The notes under the pieces: model-generated
What the model was told of the DNA's origin: nothing
What the model saw: only the letters and a program-made list of their open reading frames with translations
The model's database searches: none
Part shown: in pieces, positions 49,262-58,895 of the stretch
Layout: every line of letters starts with the position of its first letter
Position numbering within the stretch: the first letter of the stretch is position 1
Assembly (NCBI RefSeq): GCF_002269255.1
Contig: NZ_CP022823.1
Coordinates: 5,476,189-5,540,188 of the forward strand
Length of the DNA stretch: 64,000 nucleotides
Source: Klebsiella quasivariicola
Lineage (GTDB): Bacteria; Pseudomonadota; Gammaproteobacteria; Enterobacterales; Enterobacteriaceae
Direction of reading: 5' to 3'
Program-made: the position numbers and the translations under genes

Positions 49262-50896
49262 ATGATGAGAAAAAACAGGATCGCTTCGGCGATGATATTG
49301 CTGGCACCGCTTTGTTATTCAACCCACCTGCTGGCAAGCCCGTTGACGGTGGAACAACGGCTTGAACTGCTGGAAAAAGCGCTCAAAGATACGCAAAAGG
49401 AACTCAAAAAATATCAGGACCAGGAGAAAAAAAGAGAGCAGATCTGGGCCTCATGGTCTCCGCCAGAGGAAGGTCAGAAGCGTAAGACCGGGGTGGCGGC
49501 CACCGGGCTGAAAACGGCGGTTAAACCGGATGCGGTGCTGGTTAAAAATCAACAACCTGCCACCGACGGCGCGCCAGCCTATAGCGCGATGACGCTGAAA
49601 GATTTTAGCAAGTTCGTGAAAGATGAAATTGGCTTTAGCTATAACGGCTACTTTCGTTCGGGCTGGGGCACCGCTTCGCACGGATCGCCAAAATCATGGG
49701 CGATTGGCTCGCTTGGCCGTCTGGGCAACGAATATTCCGGCTGGTTCGATCTGCAGCTGAAGCAGCGGGTATTTCAGGAAGGCGATAAACGCGTCGATGC
49801 CATCGTGATGCTCGACGGGAACGTTGGCCAGCAGTACTCCACTGGCTGGTTTGGGGACAACGCCGGCGGCGAAAACTACATTCAGTTCTCGGATATGTAC
49901 GTTAACACCAAAGGGTTCCTGCCGTTTGCGCCGGAAGCTGATTTCTGGGTCGGTAAACACGGCGCGCCAAAAATCGAAATTCAGATGCTGGACTGGAAAA
50001 CGCAGAGAACCGATGCGGCGGCCGGCGTGGGGCTGGAAAACTGGCAGGTAGGCGCCGGGAAATTCGATATCGCGTTGATTCGCGAAGATGTCGATGATTA
50101 CGACCGTTCTTTGAGCAATAAGCAGCAAATTAACACCAATACTCTGGATATCCGTTACAAAGAGATCCCGCTGTGGGATAAAGCCAGCCTGATGGTTAGC
50201 GGACGCTATGTTGCCGCCAATGAAAGTTCATCAGAGAAATATAAAGAGGGCAATGAAGGCTATTATCCATGGAAAGATACCTGGATGGCGGGTACCTCGT
50301 TAACGCAGAAATGGGCTAACGGCGGCTTTAACGAATTCTCTTTCTTACTGGCCAATAACTCTATTGCCAGCAGCTTCTCGCGCTATGCCGGATCCAGCCC
50401 TTATACCACCTTTAACGGCCGCTATTATGGCGACCATACCAATGGCACCGCTGTGCGCTTAACCTCGCAGGGGGAAACCTATTTACGCGATGACATTATT
50501 ATGGCGAATGCCATCGTCTACTCCTTTGGCAACGACGTCTATAGCTACGAGACCGGAGCCCACTCCGATTTTGAATCCATTCGCACGGTCCTGCGACCGG
50601 CTTATATCTGGGATAAATACAACCAGACCGGCGTCGAGCTGGGATACTTCAAACAGCAAAACAAAGATGTTACCGGCAAGAAATATAACGAGTCCGGCTA
50701 CAAGACCACGCTGTTCCATACCTTCAAAGTCAATACCAGTATGCTGACCTCGCGCCCGGAAATTCGCTTCTATGCCACCTATATTAAAGCGAAGGATATC
50801 GACCTGGATAAGGCCGCGAATAATACCACCAGCATTTTTGAAGACGGTAAAAACGATCAGTTTGCCGTGGGGGCGCAGGCGGAAATCTGGTGGTAA
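49262..50896 (+). CDS. bglH: Carbohydrate-specific outer-membrane porin BglH
   Basis: 544 residues of the LamB family. Signal peptide to about residue 25 (ending STHLLA), then a short coiled coil (about 30-62), then the maltoporin-type barrel with DFSKFVKDEIGFSYNGY and the outer-membrane C-terminus AEIWW. Very close to E. coli BglH from memory. Two tandem ATGs after AAGGGA; either may be used. It takes up aryl-beta-glucosides. The usual bglG, bglF and bglB are missing upstream. Confidence 0.94.
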   Translation: MMRKNRIASAMILLAPLCYSTHLLASPLTVEQRLELLEKALKDTQKELKKYQDQEKKREQIWASWSPPEEGQKRKTGVAATGLKTAVKPDAVLVKNQQPATDGAPAYSAMTLKDFSKFVKDEIGFSYNGYFRSGWGTASHGSPKSWAIGSLGRLGNEYSGWFDLQLKQRVFQEGDKRVDAIVMLDGNVGQQYSTGWFGDNAGGENYIQFSDMYVNTKGFLPFAPEADFWVGKHGAPKIEIQMLDWKTQRTDAAAGVGLENWQVGAGKFDIALIREDVDDYDRSLSNKQQINTNTLDIRYKEIPLWDKASLMVSGRYVAANESSSEKYKEGNEGYYPWKDTWMAGTSLTQKWANGGFNEFSFLLANNSIASSFSRYAGSSPYTTFNGRYYGDHTNGTAVRLTSQGETYLRDDIIMANAIVYSFGNDVYSYETGAHSDFESIRTVLRPAYIWDKYNQTGVELGYFKQQNKDVTGKKYNESGYKTTLFHTFKVNTSMLTSRPEIRFYATYIKAKDIDLDKAANNTTSIFEDGKNDQFAVGAQAEIWW

Positions 50897-50934
50897 GACG
50901 ATAACAGAACGGACACAACGGAAGAGGAATAACG

Positions 50935-52101
50935 ATGAAACGACATGCAATTTATTTCGCACTGGCGCTGGCGGGCGCGGCGTTTACCCTGCAGGCGGCG
51001 CCATTACCCGCAATGCCGGACCCGGGCCAACCGGTGAGCCACTTTATCACCCAGGTTAACGCGGATAAGAGTATCACTTACCGCCTGTTTGCCCCTGATG
51101 CCCGGCGGGTTTCGGTAGTGACAGGCGCCACGCCGGACTCCTTTGTCTCGCACGACATGACCAAAGCAGCGGACGGAGTCTGGACATGGAAAAGCGAGCC
51201 GATGAAAGCCAATCTCTATGAATACTATTTCGATGTGGATGGCTTCCGCTCGGTAGATACCGGCAGCCGCTATCAGAAGCCGCAGCGCCAGGTGAACACC
51301 AGTCTGATTCTGGTGCCGGGCAGTATTCTTGACGATCGGGCGGTCGCGCACGGCGATCTGCGCACCCTCACCTATCACTCGAAGGCACTGAACGCCGAAC
51401 GTCGTCTGTATGTCTGGACGCCGCCGGGTTATAGCGGAAGCGGTGACCCGCTGCCGGTGCTCTATTTCTATCATGGCTTTGGCGACAGCGGCCTGTCGGC
51501 CATCGATCAAGGGCGGATCCCGCAAATCATGGATAACCTGCTGGCGGAGGGCAAAATCAAGCCGATGCTGGTGGTGGTCCCGGATACCGAAACCGATACT
51601 CCGGAAGCGATAGCGGAAAACTTCCCACCGCAGGAGCGGCGCAAAACCTTCTATCCCCTCAATGCGCAGGCGGCGGATAACGAGTTGATGCAGGATATTA
51701 TTCCGCTGATCGATACCCGGTTTAATGTGCGTAAAGATGCCGACGGCCGGGCGCTGGCGGGCCTCTCCCAGGGCGGTTATCAGGCGCTGGTTTCAGGAAT
51801 GAATCATCTGGAGAGCTTTGGCTGGCTCGCGACCTTTAGCGGTGTCACGACCACCACGGTGCCGAATGCCGGCGTGGAAGCGCAGCTGAAGCAGCCTGAC
51901 GCGATCAATAAGCAACTGCGCAACTTTACCGTGGTCGTCGGAGAAAAAGATTCCGTTACCGGCAAAGACATTGCTGGTCTGAAAAGCGAGCTGGAAAAAC
52001 AGAAGATTAACTTCGACTATCACTCGTATCCAGGCCTGAACCATGAAATGGACGTCTGGCGCCCGGCCTACGCCGAGTTTGTACAAAAACTGTTTAAATA
52101 A
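50935..52101 (+). CDS. yieL: Exported carbohydrate esterase YieL (CE1-like)
   Basis: 388 residues: a signal peptide (about 1-22, ending LQAA), an N-terminal early-set (CBM48-like) domain to about residue 120, then an alpha/beta hydrolase of the esterase D/ferulic acid esterase type. The nucleophile Ser278 is in GLSQGG and the catalytic His370 in GLNHEMD. Probably removes esters from plant glycans or glucosides in the periplasm. Substrate unproven. 38 bp after bglH. Confidence 0.88.
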   Translation: MKRHAIYFALALAGAAFTLQAAPLPAMPDPGQPVSHFITQVNADKSITYRLFAPDARRVSVVTGATPDSFVSHDMTKAADGVWTWKSEPMKANLYEYYFDVDGFRSVDTGSRYQKPQRQVNTSLILVPGSILDDRAVAHGDLRTLTYHSKALNAERRLYVWTPPGYSGSGDPLPVLYFYHGFGDSGLSAIDQGRIPQIMDNLLAEGKIKPMLVVVPDTETDTPEAIAENFPPQERRKTFYPLNAQAADNELMQDIIPLIDTRFNVRKDADGRALAGLSQGGYQALVSGMNHLESFGWLATFSGVTTTTVPNAGVEAQLKQPDAINKQLRNFTVVVGEKDSVTGKDIAGLKSELEKQKINFDYHSYPGLNHEMDVWRPAYAEFVQKLFK

Positions 52102-52107
52102 CCTTGC

Positions 52108-52128
52108 GGGGGCGGTGAGCCCCCTTTT
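52108..52128 (+). terminator. Hairpin with short T tract between yieL and yieK
   Basis: GGGGGC and GCCCCC around GGTGA, followed by TTTTCC; a weak terminator or attenuator. Confidence 0.55.
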
Positions 52129-52149
52129 CCGCTTGTGAGGGAAGACAAG

Positions 52150-52869
52150 ATGAAAATGATTGTGACCGAAGATTATGAAGAGATGAGCCTGGTCGCCAGC
52201 CATCATGTTCTGGGCTATATCACGGCGCCGCGGCGGGTGAATCTGGCGATGACGGCTGGCAGCACACCAAAGCGGATGTATGCGCATCTAACCGCCGCCG
52301 TGAAAGGCAAAGCCTTCTATGATCGGGTGCACTATTACAATTTCGATGAGATCCCCTTTCGCGGCCAGTCGCGAGAAGGCGTAACCATTTCCAACCTGCG
52401 TCAGCTGTTTTTTACCCCGGCACAGATCAAAGAAGAGAATATTCACAAGCTGACGCTGGAGAACGCTGCGCAGCACGATCGCCAGCTGGAAGAGGCAGGC
52501 GGCCTTGATCTGATGGTGTTGGGGCTGGGGGCCGACGGCCATTTTTGCGGCAACCTGCCGAATATCACCCGCTTTCAGGATCAGACGGTCGAAGTGCCGA
52601 TTCGCGGGAATATGATTGCTCTCGTCGCTAACAGCGAGATGGGCGGGGATATCTCGGCAGTACCGGACAGCTATGTCACCATGGGGCCGAGAAGCGTGAT
52701 GGCGGCGAAAAATCTATTGCTTATTGTCAGCGGTGCCGCAAAAGCGCACGCGTTAAAGCAGGTGGTGGAAGGCCCGGTCAGCGAGCAGGTGCCGGCTTCA
52801 GTGCTCAAATTGCACCCTTCGCTGGTGATTATTGCCGATAAGGCGGCAGCGGCGGAATTGCAGCACTAA
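52150..52869 (+). CDS. yieK: Glucosamine-6-phosphate isomerase/deaminase family protein YieK
   Basis: 239 residues, NagB/6-phosphogluconolactonase fold. TAGSTPKRMY is the phosphate-binding loop and LDLMVLGLGADGHFCGNLP the family signature. Start at the ATG at 52150 with GAGGGA upstream, in preference to a GTG five codons earlier. The true substrate is unknown; its place after bglH-yieL suggests a phosphosugar from glucoside use. Confidence 0.88.
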   Translation: MKMIVTEDYEEMSLVASHHVLGYITAPRRVNLAMTAGSTPKRMYAHLTAAVKGKAFYDRVHYYNFDEIPFRGQSREGVTISNLRQLFFTPAQIKEENIHKLTLENAAQHDRQLEEAGGLDLMVLGLGADGHFCGNLPNITRFQDQTVEVPIRGNMIALVANSEMGGDISAVPDSYVTMGPRSVMAAKNLLLIVSGAAKAHALKQVVEGPVSEQVPASVLKLHPSLVIIADKAAAAELQH

Positions 52870-52871
52870 AA

Positions 52872-52939
52872 AGCCGCTGGCCAGCGGGGCTACCATTGTG
52901 ATCAACCGTAGCCCGGCCGAGCGTAGCGACGCCGGGTCT
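52872..52939. repeat. REP-like element between yieK and yieH
   Basis: GCTGGCCAGCGGGGCTAC and GTAGCCCGGCCGAGCGTAGC stand in opposite orientation. The two genes converge here. Confidence 0.6.
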
Positions 52940-53604
52940 TAACGAGTAATATCCCAGCCACGCGCTCTCCACAATGCCGGCAGCTCTGCCAGATCGGTAA
53001 AGGTCGTCACTTTGGGATGATTGATCGGCTGGTTATGCGGATCGGCGCAGAAATAAAACACCTCCATGCCGGCGGCAATCCCCGACTGAGCACCGGCGCT
53101 GGAGTCATCCACCAGGATACAGTTTTCGGCTTTCACCTGCATGGCGTTTGCCGCATGGAACATCAGCGCCGGATCGGGTTTCCAGCGCTGAATATCGTAG
53201 CCGCTGTACAAGCGGTCAGCGAAATGATGCAGCAGGCCGGTGCGACCGAGCGAGTGCTGCATCTTACTGACCGGACCATTGGAAACCACGCACATCGGGA
53301 CGCTTACCGCATCCAGCAGCGCCTGGGCTCCGGCAATCACCTCCAGCTCGCTATCGAACAGACGGGCCACCTCCGCCCGATAAATCGGCTCAAGAGTGGC
53401 CTTTTGCAGGTTAACCCCATGCTCAGCGTTGATGGTGTCGATAATCTCGTACAGTTTTACCCCTTTGAAGCGCTTAAAAATCTCCGCCAGGTCCAGCGTA
53501 ATGCCGAATTCCTGGAACATGTGAACGTAGGCGCGGGAGCAAATCACCTCACTGTCGACCAGCGTGCCGTCACAGTCAAAAAATACTGCTTCTGGTTGAG
53601 TCAT
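52939..53604 (-). CDS. yieH: HAD-family phosphatase YieH (6-phosphogluconate phosphatase)
   Basis: 221 residues. HAD motif I DCDGTLVDSE (Asp10, Asp12), motif II VVSNG and the acidic motif VDDSSAGAQSG. E. coli YieH dephosphorylates 6-phosphogluconate in vitro. Divergent from adeP. Confidence 0.93.
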   Translation of the reverse strand: MTQPEAVFFDCDGTLVDSEVICSRAYVHMFQEFGITLDLAEIFKRFKGVKLYEIIDTINAEHGVNLQKATLEPIYRAEVARLFDSELEVIAGAQALLDAVSVPMCVVSNGPVSKMQHSLGRTGLLHHFADRLYSGYDIQRWKPDPALMFHAANAMQVKAENCILVDDSSAGAQSGIAAGMEVFYFCADPHNQPINHPKVTTFTDLAELPALWRARGWDITR

Positions 53605-53654
53605 AGCCTTTCCATATTAACAAGTTTAACGTTTTCGTAATGCCCAATGCCGCG

Positions 53655-53670
53655 ACGCAATCGTTGCCGT
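53655..53670. promoter_or_regulatory. Putative PurR operator between yieH and adeP
   Basis: ACGCAATCGTTGCCGT matches the PurR palindrome (ACGCAAACGTTTTCGT) at 13 of 16 positions and lies 103 bp before adeP. adeP imports a purine, so PurR control is reasonable. Confidence 0.65.
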
Positions 53671-53773
53671 ATAAGCAAAATAAATGAAAAAAATTACCAT
53701 ACAACCGCGCCTGGTGCTGTAATTTGGTATAGGATAGCCTCGAATTTTCCCTCCTTACGTTCGGAAACCGATA

Positions 53774-55111
53774 ATGAGTCAACAACAAACCAGCCAGTCT
53801 TCTGGCCAGGGTCTGCTGGAGCGCGTATTTAAACTGCGCGAGCATGGCACCACGGTGCGCACTGAAGCGATCGCCGGTTTCACCACGTTCCTGACGATGG
53901 TGTACATTGTCTTCGTGAACCCACAAATTCTTGGCGTGGCGGGTATGGATACCAGCGCCGTGTTTGTGACCACCTGTCTGATTGCCGCTTTCGGCAGTAT
54001 CCTGATGGGGCTGTTTGCGAACCTGCCGGTCGCCCTCGCGCCAGCGATGGGGCTGAACGCCTTTTTCGCCTTTGTAGTGGTGCAGGCGATGGGTTTGCCA
54101 TGGCAGGTCGGTATGGGCGCCATCTTCTGGGGCGCCGTGGGTCTGCTGCTGCTGACCATCTTCCGCGTACGTTACTGGATGATCGCCAATATTCCGCTTA
54201 GCCTGCGCGTCGGGATCACCAGTGGGATCGGTCTGTTTATCGGCATGATGGGCCTGAAAAACGCCGGGGTTATCGTCGCTAATCCGGAAACGCTGGTCAG
54301 CATTGGTCATTTAACCTCCCACAGCGTACTGCTGGGCGTGCTGGGCTTCTTTATCATCGCGATTCTGGCATCGCGTAACATTCACGCCGCGGTCCTGGTT
54401 TCTATCGTAGTGACTACCCTGCTGGGCTGGATGCTGGGCGATGTGCACTACACCGGCATCGTCTCCGCGCCGCCGAGCGTGACCTCGGTTGTGGGTCAGG
54501 TCGATCTGGCCGGTTCGCTGAATCTTGGCCTGGCGGGCGTGATCTTCTCGTTCATGCTGGTTAACCTGTTTGACTCTTCCGGCACCCTGATTGGCGTCAC
54601 AGATAAAGCCGGGCTGGCGGATGCGCAGGGTAAGTTCCCGCGCATGAAGCAGGCGCTGTTCGTCGATAGCGTGTCGTCCGTTGCTGGTTCCTTTATTGGT
54701 ACCTCTTCGGTAACGGCCTATATCGAATCCTCCTCCGGCGTTTCCGTGGGCGGGCGTACCGGCCTGACTGCCGTTGTCGTCGGTATCCTGTTCCTGCTGG
54801 TAATCTTCCTGTCGCCGCTGGCGGGGATGGTTCCTGGTTATGCCGCCGCGGGTGCGCTGATTTACGTCGGCGTGCTGATGACTTCCAGCCTCGCGCGGGT
54901 GAAGTGGAACGATCTGACCGAGGCGGTACCAGCGTTCATCACCGCGGTGATGATGCCGTTTAGCTTCTCGATCACCGAAGGTATCGCCCTGGGCTTTATT
55001 TCCTACTGCGTGATGAAGATCGGCACCGGCCGTCTGCGCGAGCTCAGTCCGTGCGTGATTATCGTCTCGCTGCTGTTTGTGCTGAAAATTGTCTTTATTG
55101 ATGCGAAATAA
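53774..55111 (+). CDS. adeP: Adenine permease AdeP (YieG)
   Basis: 445 residues, NCS2/AzgA-like purine permease with about 12-14 membrane segments; ALAPAMGLNAFFAF and VSVGGRTGLTAVV are family landmarks. High-affinity adenine uptake in E. coli. Confidence 0.95.
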   Translation: MSQQQTSQSSGQGLLERVFKLREHGTTVRTEAIAGFTTFLTMVYIVFVNPQILGVAGMDTSAVFVTTCLIAAFGSILMGLFANLPVALAPAMGLNAFFAFVVVQAMGLPWQVGMGAIFWGAVGLLLLTIFRVRYWMIANIPLSLRVGITSGIGLFIGMMGLKNAGVIVANPETLVSIGHLTSHSVLLGVLGFFIIAILASRNIHAAVLVSIVVTTLLGWMLGDVHYTGIVSAPPSVTSVVGQVDLAGSLNLGLAGVIFSFMLVNLFDSSGTLIGVTDKAGLADAQGKFPRMKQALFVDSVSSVAGSFIGTSSVTAYIESSSGVSVGGRTGLTAVVVGILFLLVIFLSPLAGMVPGYAAAGALIYVGVLMTSSLARVKWNDLTEAVPAFITAVMMPFSFSITEGIALGFISYCVMKIGTGRLRELSPCVIIVSLLFVLKIVFIDAK

Positions 55112-55118
55112 GCAGCAG

Positions 55119-55179
55119 GCCCTTTTCTGAGAAAAGGGCTTTAGTTCTGGTTTCCTCTTCCTGTGGGAGAGGTAACCAG
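55119..55179. terminator. Two hairpins between the convergent adeP and chrR genes
   Basis: GCCCTTTTC-TGA-GAAAAGGGC then TTTA (55119-55143) can end adeP. CTGGTTTCCTCT/AGAGGTAACCAG (55147-55179) is a second, nearly symmetrical hairpin. Confidence 0.7.
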
Positions 55180-55192
55180 ACAGTTTTGATCT

Positions 55193-55759
55193 TTACGCTT
55201 TCACGCGCTGAATATAGTCTCCAAAGGCGGTCAGCTGGCCGCGCAGATGGTCGACAGTACTCTGATCGACCACTTCACCCAACTGCGGATCCACTTTGTT
55301 CTGGATCACGCCGCCCATAAATTCCGGTTTATTCATCACCATCGCATCCATGAACACCAGGATCTGGCGCAGATGATACTGGCAGCGTGCGCCGCCAATG
55401 GCGCCCATTGAGCTGGTTTGAATCAGAACCGGTTTGCCGGCCAGCGGCTGCTCGGGCAGGCGTGACAGCCAGTCGATGGCGTTTTTCAGGCCGCCAGGCA
55501 CGGAATAGTTATATTCGGGAGTCACAATTACCACGCCATCCGCCTCACGGATCTGTTGCGCAATCTCCTGTACGCGCTGTGGGAATCCTTCTTCCTCCTG
55601 CATATCGGCATCGTAAAGCGGAATATCACCGATCGACGGCAGCGCCGCGATTTCCATACCCGCAGGCGCGATGCCTGGCAGGGTACGCGCGACCATTCCA
55701 TTAAACGACCCTTTACGCAGGCTGCCGAGTAACGTAACCACTTTCAAAGTATCTGACAT
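55193..55759 (-). CDS. chrR: NADPH-dependent FMN reductase / quinone-chromate reductase
   Basis: 188 residues. FMN loop GSLRKGSFN (about 12-20) and the family motif TPEYNYSVPGGLKNAIDWLSR. Reduces quinones and chromate and guards against oxidative stress. AGGAGC precedes the start. Confidence 0.94.
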   Translation of the reverse strand: MSDTLKVVTLLGSLRKGSFNGMVARTLPGIAPAGMEIAALPSIGDIPLYDADMQEEEGFPQRVQEIAQQIREADGVVIVTPEYNYSVPGGLKNAIDWLSRLPEQPLAGKPVLIQTSSMGAIGGARCQYHLRQILVFMDAMVMNKPEFMGGVIQNKVDPQLGEVVDQSTVDHLRGQLTAFGDYIQRVKA

Positions 55760-55797
55760 GATTGCTCCTTTTTATCATGATATGCCGGTGAGACCGG

Positions 55798-56526
55798 TCA
55801 ATTGAGGGATAGGGTTTTTTCCGTGGGTAAACTGGTAAAGCGCATCAGGCGCGCCGAGGGCTCGCGCGCGCGCCGCTGGGCATCCGGCAGGCTGCACCAG
55901 TCGCCCCCCTTACCGTCATATTCCCAGACCTTCAGCGGGCCAATATTCGGGGTAGCGGCAATCGACCAGACGAGAAGTGATTCAGCATCACAGATGGCTT
56001 CTATCGGCTGGCTGCCGGCGGTACGCAGGCGGCCAGAGCCCGGCAGCAGTTGTAGTTGCGCCGGTGCTTCTCCTGTCAGTTTCAGCACGCTGCGGCGTAG
56101 CGCAACCAGCTGGGTGCGCGCTTCGTCCGGATCGTGTTGAATGTTAATCCACAGATTCTCGTTGTTACTGAAATTTTGTCTGTCGGCGTCGTGGCTGCGG
56201 ACAGTGCGCTGTAGTTCCATGTCGAGGCCGCAATCTCCCTCGGTGGTCAGCGCGACGCCAACGATATTACCAGTATAAGAGATAGAGAAGCGGGGAAGAT
56301 GGCGATCGCTAAAAACCGGTCGGCCATTCGCTTCACTGATGATTTCAGGCAGCTCACTGATGCCATATAGCATAAACAGCAGCTCGGCGAGCAGCGAGCG
56401 CGAAGCGCGAAAGCGAGCCTGGCGATATGTCGGGAGAAGACGTGCGGATTGATGACAGGCCGCTGACAAACGTGTCGATAGCGGCTCTCCGGTACTGAGA
56501 ATCCCTCTTGCAAAATGCGTTGCCAT
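55798..56526 (-). CDS. yieE: 4'-phosphopantetheinyl transferase superfamily protein YieE
   Basis: 242 residues. CGLDMELQR supplies the Mg-binding (V/I)GxDxE-like motif, but the second canonical motif KExxxK appears as LRRSVLKLTG, with Arg-Arg where Lys-Glu is usual. The E. coli protein shows the same change from memory. Its carrier-protein partner, if any, is unknown. No polyketide or peptide synthase gene lies nearby. Confidence 0.85.
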   Translation of the reverse strand: MATHFARGILSTGEPLSTRLSAACHQSARLLPTYRQARFRASRSLLAELLFMLYGISELPEIISEANGRPVFSDRHLPRFSISYTGNIVGVALTTEGDCGLDMELQRTVRSHDADRQNFSNNENLWINIQHDPDEARTQLVALRRSVLKLTGEAPAQLQLLPGSGRLRTAGSQPIEAICDAESLLVWSIAATPNIGPLKVWEYDGKGGDWCSLPDAQRRAREPSARLMRFTSLPTEKTLSLN

Positions 56527-56683
56527 ACGTCGCTCCGTGAGTAATGGACATGGGTAAAGAAAGTGGGCGCTATTATCGCCTGGTATTAACAGGTTTTAAT
56601 GCCGAAATCCCCCCTTGAAAAGGGAATTTGTTTGAATTTTACAAATTCTTGCGCAATAGGGGGGAATCGGCCTAAATCAAGGC

Positions 56684-57643
56684 TTACAGCGTACCGGAAT
56701 AGAGTACTTTTAGCGTATCTCTCAGCCAGACGAGTTTCGGGTTGTAGCTGTTGCGCTTATGCCATAGCAGGGTGAAGGGAACGCGCAGCTTTTCCAGATG
56801 CTGCGTCTCCAGGGGGAGCGGCCGGGAAACCAGCGGCAGCTGGTGCTGCTGATTATAGTGCTGGCAGTAGCGCGGCGCGGTGGCCAGCATGGTGTGTTGC
56901 GGCTGAGCGGCCATAAAGAGCGATTGCTCAAACCCCGGCACGGTCAGCGCTACGTTACGCTTATGCCCCAGCTCCTGCAGGACATCGTCCAGCGCCCAGG
57001 TATCGCGCTGTTCCCAGCAGATGGTGATATGCGGATAGCGTAAGAATGCCGCCAGATCCCACTCCTCTTTGAGCGCCGGATGATCGGCGCGCAGCCAGAC
57101 CTGCGGCAGATCGGTGAACAGCACATCAAAATCGATATACCACGGCAGCAGGCTCAGCAGCTCCCGCGACTGCGGATGGCTTTCACGCCCGCAGAAGCCG
57201 ATATCCACCTCGCCGCGAATGATGGCGTCCAGGGAGTCGTAGTCCCAGTTGCGCAAACGAATCAATGCCTGAGGATAACGCTGATAGATGCGCTGGGAGA
57301 GGGTGTTAAACAGGATCATCAGCAGCGGCGTTTCCGCCGCCAGCTCGAATTTGAGGCCGCTGGGCATGGTGTGGTGTGGTTTATCGAGGATCTGGTTGCC
57401 CATCTGCATCCAGTCCGCCAGATCCTGCTCCATGCTGCTGACCAGCGGCGTAGGCGCCAGACCCCGCGGGGTTTTCACAAACAGCGGATCGTCGAACCAG
57501 GCGCGCAGTTTGGCCAGCGACTTGCTCACCGCTGACGGCGAAACGTTCATCCGCTTCGCCGTACGGGTAACGCTGAGCTCCTGGGTCAGGAGTTGCAGGC
57601 AGAGGAGTAAATTAAGATCAAGACTCGACAGCGGCTTCTTCAT
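56684..57643 (-). CDS. yidZ: LysR-family regulator YidZ
   Basis: 319 residues: an N-terminal helix-turn-helix (LSVTRTAKRMNVSPSAVSKSLAKLR, about 24-48) and a LysR substrate-binding domain. E. coli YidZ has been linked to anaerobic nitric-oxide resistance. Its start lies inside the end of mdtL (26-bp overlap), so the two are translationally coupled. Confidence 0.93.
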   Translation of the reverse strand: MKKPLSSLDLNLLLCLQLLTQELSVTRTAKRMNVSPSAVSKSLAKLRAWFDDPLFVKTPRGLAPTPLVSSMEQDLADWMQMGNQILDKPHHTMPSGLKFELAAETPLLMILFNTLSQRIYQRYPQALIRLRNWDYDSLDAIIRGEVDIGFCGRESHPQSRELLSLLPWYIDFDVLFTDLPQVWLRADHPALKEEWDLAAFLRYPHITICWEQRDTWALDDVLQELGHKRNVALTVPGFEQSLFMAAQPQHTMLATAPRYCQHYNQQHQLPLVSRPLPLETQHLEKLRVPFTLLWHKRNSYNPKLVWLRDTLKVLYSGTL

Positions 57644-58796
57644 TGTATTGCGCTACCCGCGGCGGGGTGACGACCAGTAATAAAACAAGGCTCACTATGC
57701 TACAGGCAATGAGTATCCCGATCAGCATATTCATCGCGCTGAGTCCGATGATGGCGGCGAGCCAAATCCACAGCGATGAACCGCACACCTGCGCGATGCC
57801 GAGAACCGAGCTGGCGACGCCCGCGCGCAGCGTGAAGGGCCCCAGTGCCTGGCTCATCGCGACGCCGAAGCCGACGGAAAAGCCGGCGCAAATCATTCCC
57901 AGCCCGGCCAGGGTAACAGCCTGGCGAGTGGCGAGGCTCAGCGTCACGCCGGCCGCCAGGAACAGCACCTGCGAGGTCAGCATTAAGGTGCGGGGGTTAA
58001 ATAGCGACAGGGCGAACGGCGTCGAGAAGGAGACTGCCATGCTGATCATCGCCATCAGGGCCATCGCCATTGAGTAAGTTCCCCGGTCGAACCCCATCTC
58101 TTCCATCATCAGTACCGGAGAGACGTTCACGTAGGTCAGGATCGCTGTCACGCTGAGGGTGGTGATAAGAATGCGGCTGAGAAAAAAGCGGTTCAGCAGC
58201 GACTCACTGACGCCATGCTGCTGCATGACCGTCTGCGGATGCGCCGTCGGGCGCGTCTCGCGCAGGATAAAGACCGACAGCAAACCGACCATGATGCCCA
58301 TGCCGGTCATGGTGTAGAACAGACTCTGCCACGGATATTTCAGCATAATCAGGTGACCAAGCACCGGCGCCAGGACGGGGATAATGCAGGTAATGCCGTT
58401 GAGCAACGACAGCACCTTGGCGCGGCGACGATCGTCCAGCGTATCGCGCAGGATAGCGAAAGCCACCACGTAGCAGCTGCCGGCGCCGATCCCCTGGATA
58501 AAGCGTCCGGTGAGGAAGTGGCTGCTGGTGTGCGCCTGCGCGCAGAGCAGGGAGGCGATAATAAAGATCGCCGCGCCCACAATGGCGACAGGCTTGCGTC
58601 CGGAGCGGTCGGCGATGCGGCCAGCAAACAGCATCGCGGAGGCCATGCCAGCCAGATAGACCGAAAAGGCGATATGCAATTGCGCCTCGCTGGCTCCCAG
58701 GTCCTGCGCAATACGCGGCAGGCCGACCAGATACATATCGATGCCAGAGGGATAGAGCAGAACCAGGGCAAAGCTGCAAAGAAGAAAGCGTGTCAT
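57618..58796 (-). CDS. mdtL: MFS multidrug efflux transporter MdtL
   Basis: 392 residues, DHA1 family, about 12 membrane segments. Motif A is GRIADRSGRKP (about 58-68). The ATG at 58796 (MTRFLLCSFALVLLYPSGID) fits E. coli MdtL; a start 24 codons upstream is unsupported. tnaCAB, which follows here in E. coli, is absent. Confidence 0.94.
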   Translation of the reverse strand: MTRFLLCSFALVLLYPSGIDMYLVGLPRIAQDLGASEAQLHIAFSVYLAGMASAMLFAGRIADRSGRKPVAIVGAAIFIIASLLCAQAHTSSHFLTGRFIQGIGAGSCYVVAFAILRDTLDDRRRAKVLSLLNGITCIIPVLAPVLGHLIMLKYPWQSLFYTMTGMGIMVGLLSVFILRETRPTAHPQTVMQQHGVSESLLNRFFLSRILITTLSVTAILTYVNVSPVLMMEEMGFDRGTYSMAMALMAMISMAVSFSTPFALSLFNPRTLMLTSQVLFLAAGVTLSLATRQAVTLAGLGMICAGFSVGFGVAMSQALGPFTLRAGVASSVLGIAQVCGSSLWIWLAAIIGLSAMNMLIGILIACSIVSLVLLLVVTPPRVAQYNEEAAVES

Positions 58797-58895
58797 GGGA
58801 TCCTCGCGATGTGAATGGCGTTCAGCATAGTGAGGAACGCCCCGCAAGACGAGTTGCCATTTGGACAACGCTCTTTTCCTGGCAGGAAACGCGAG

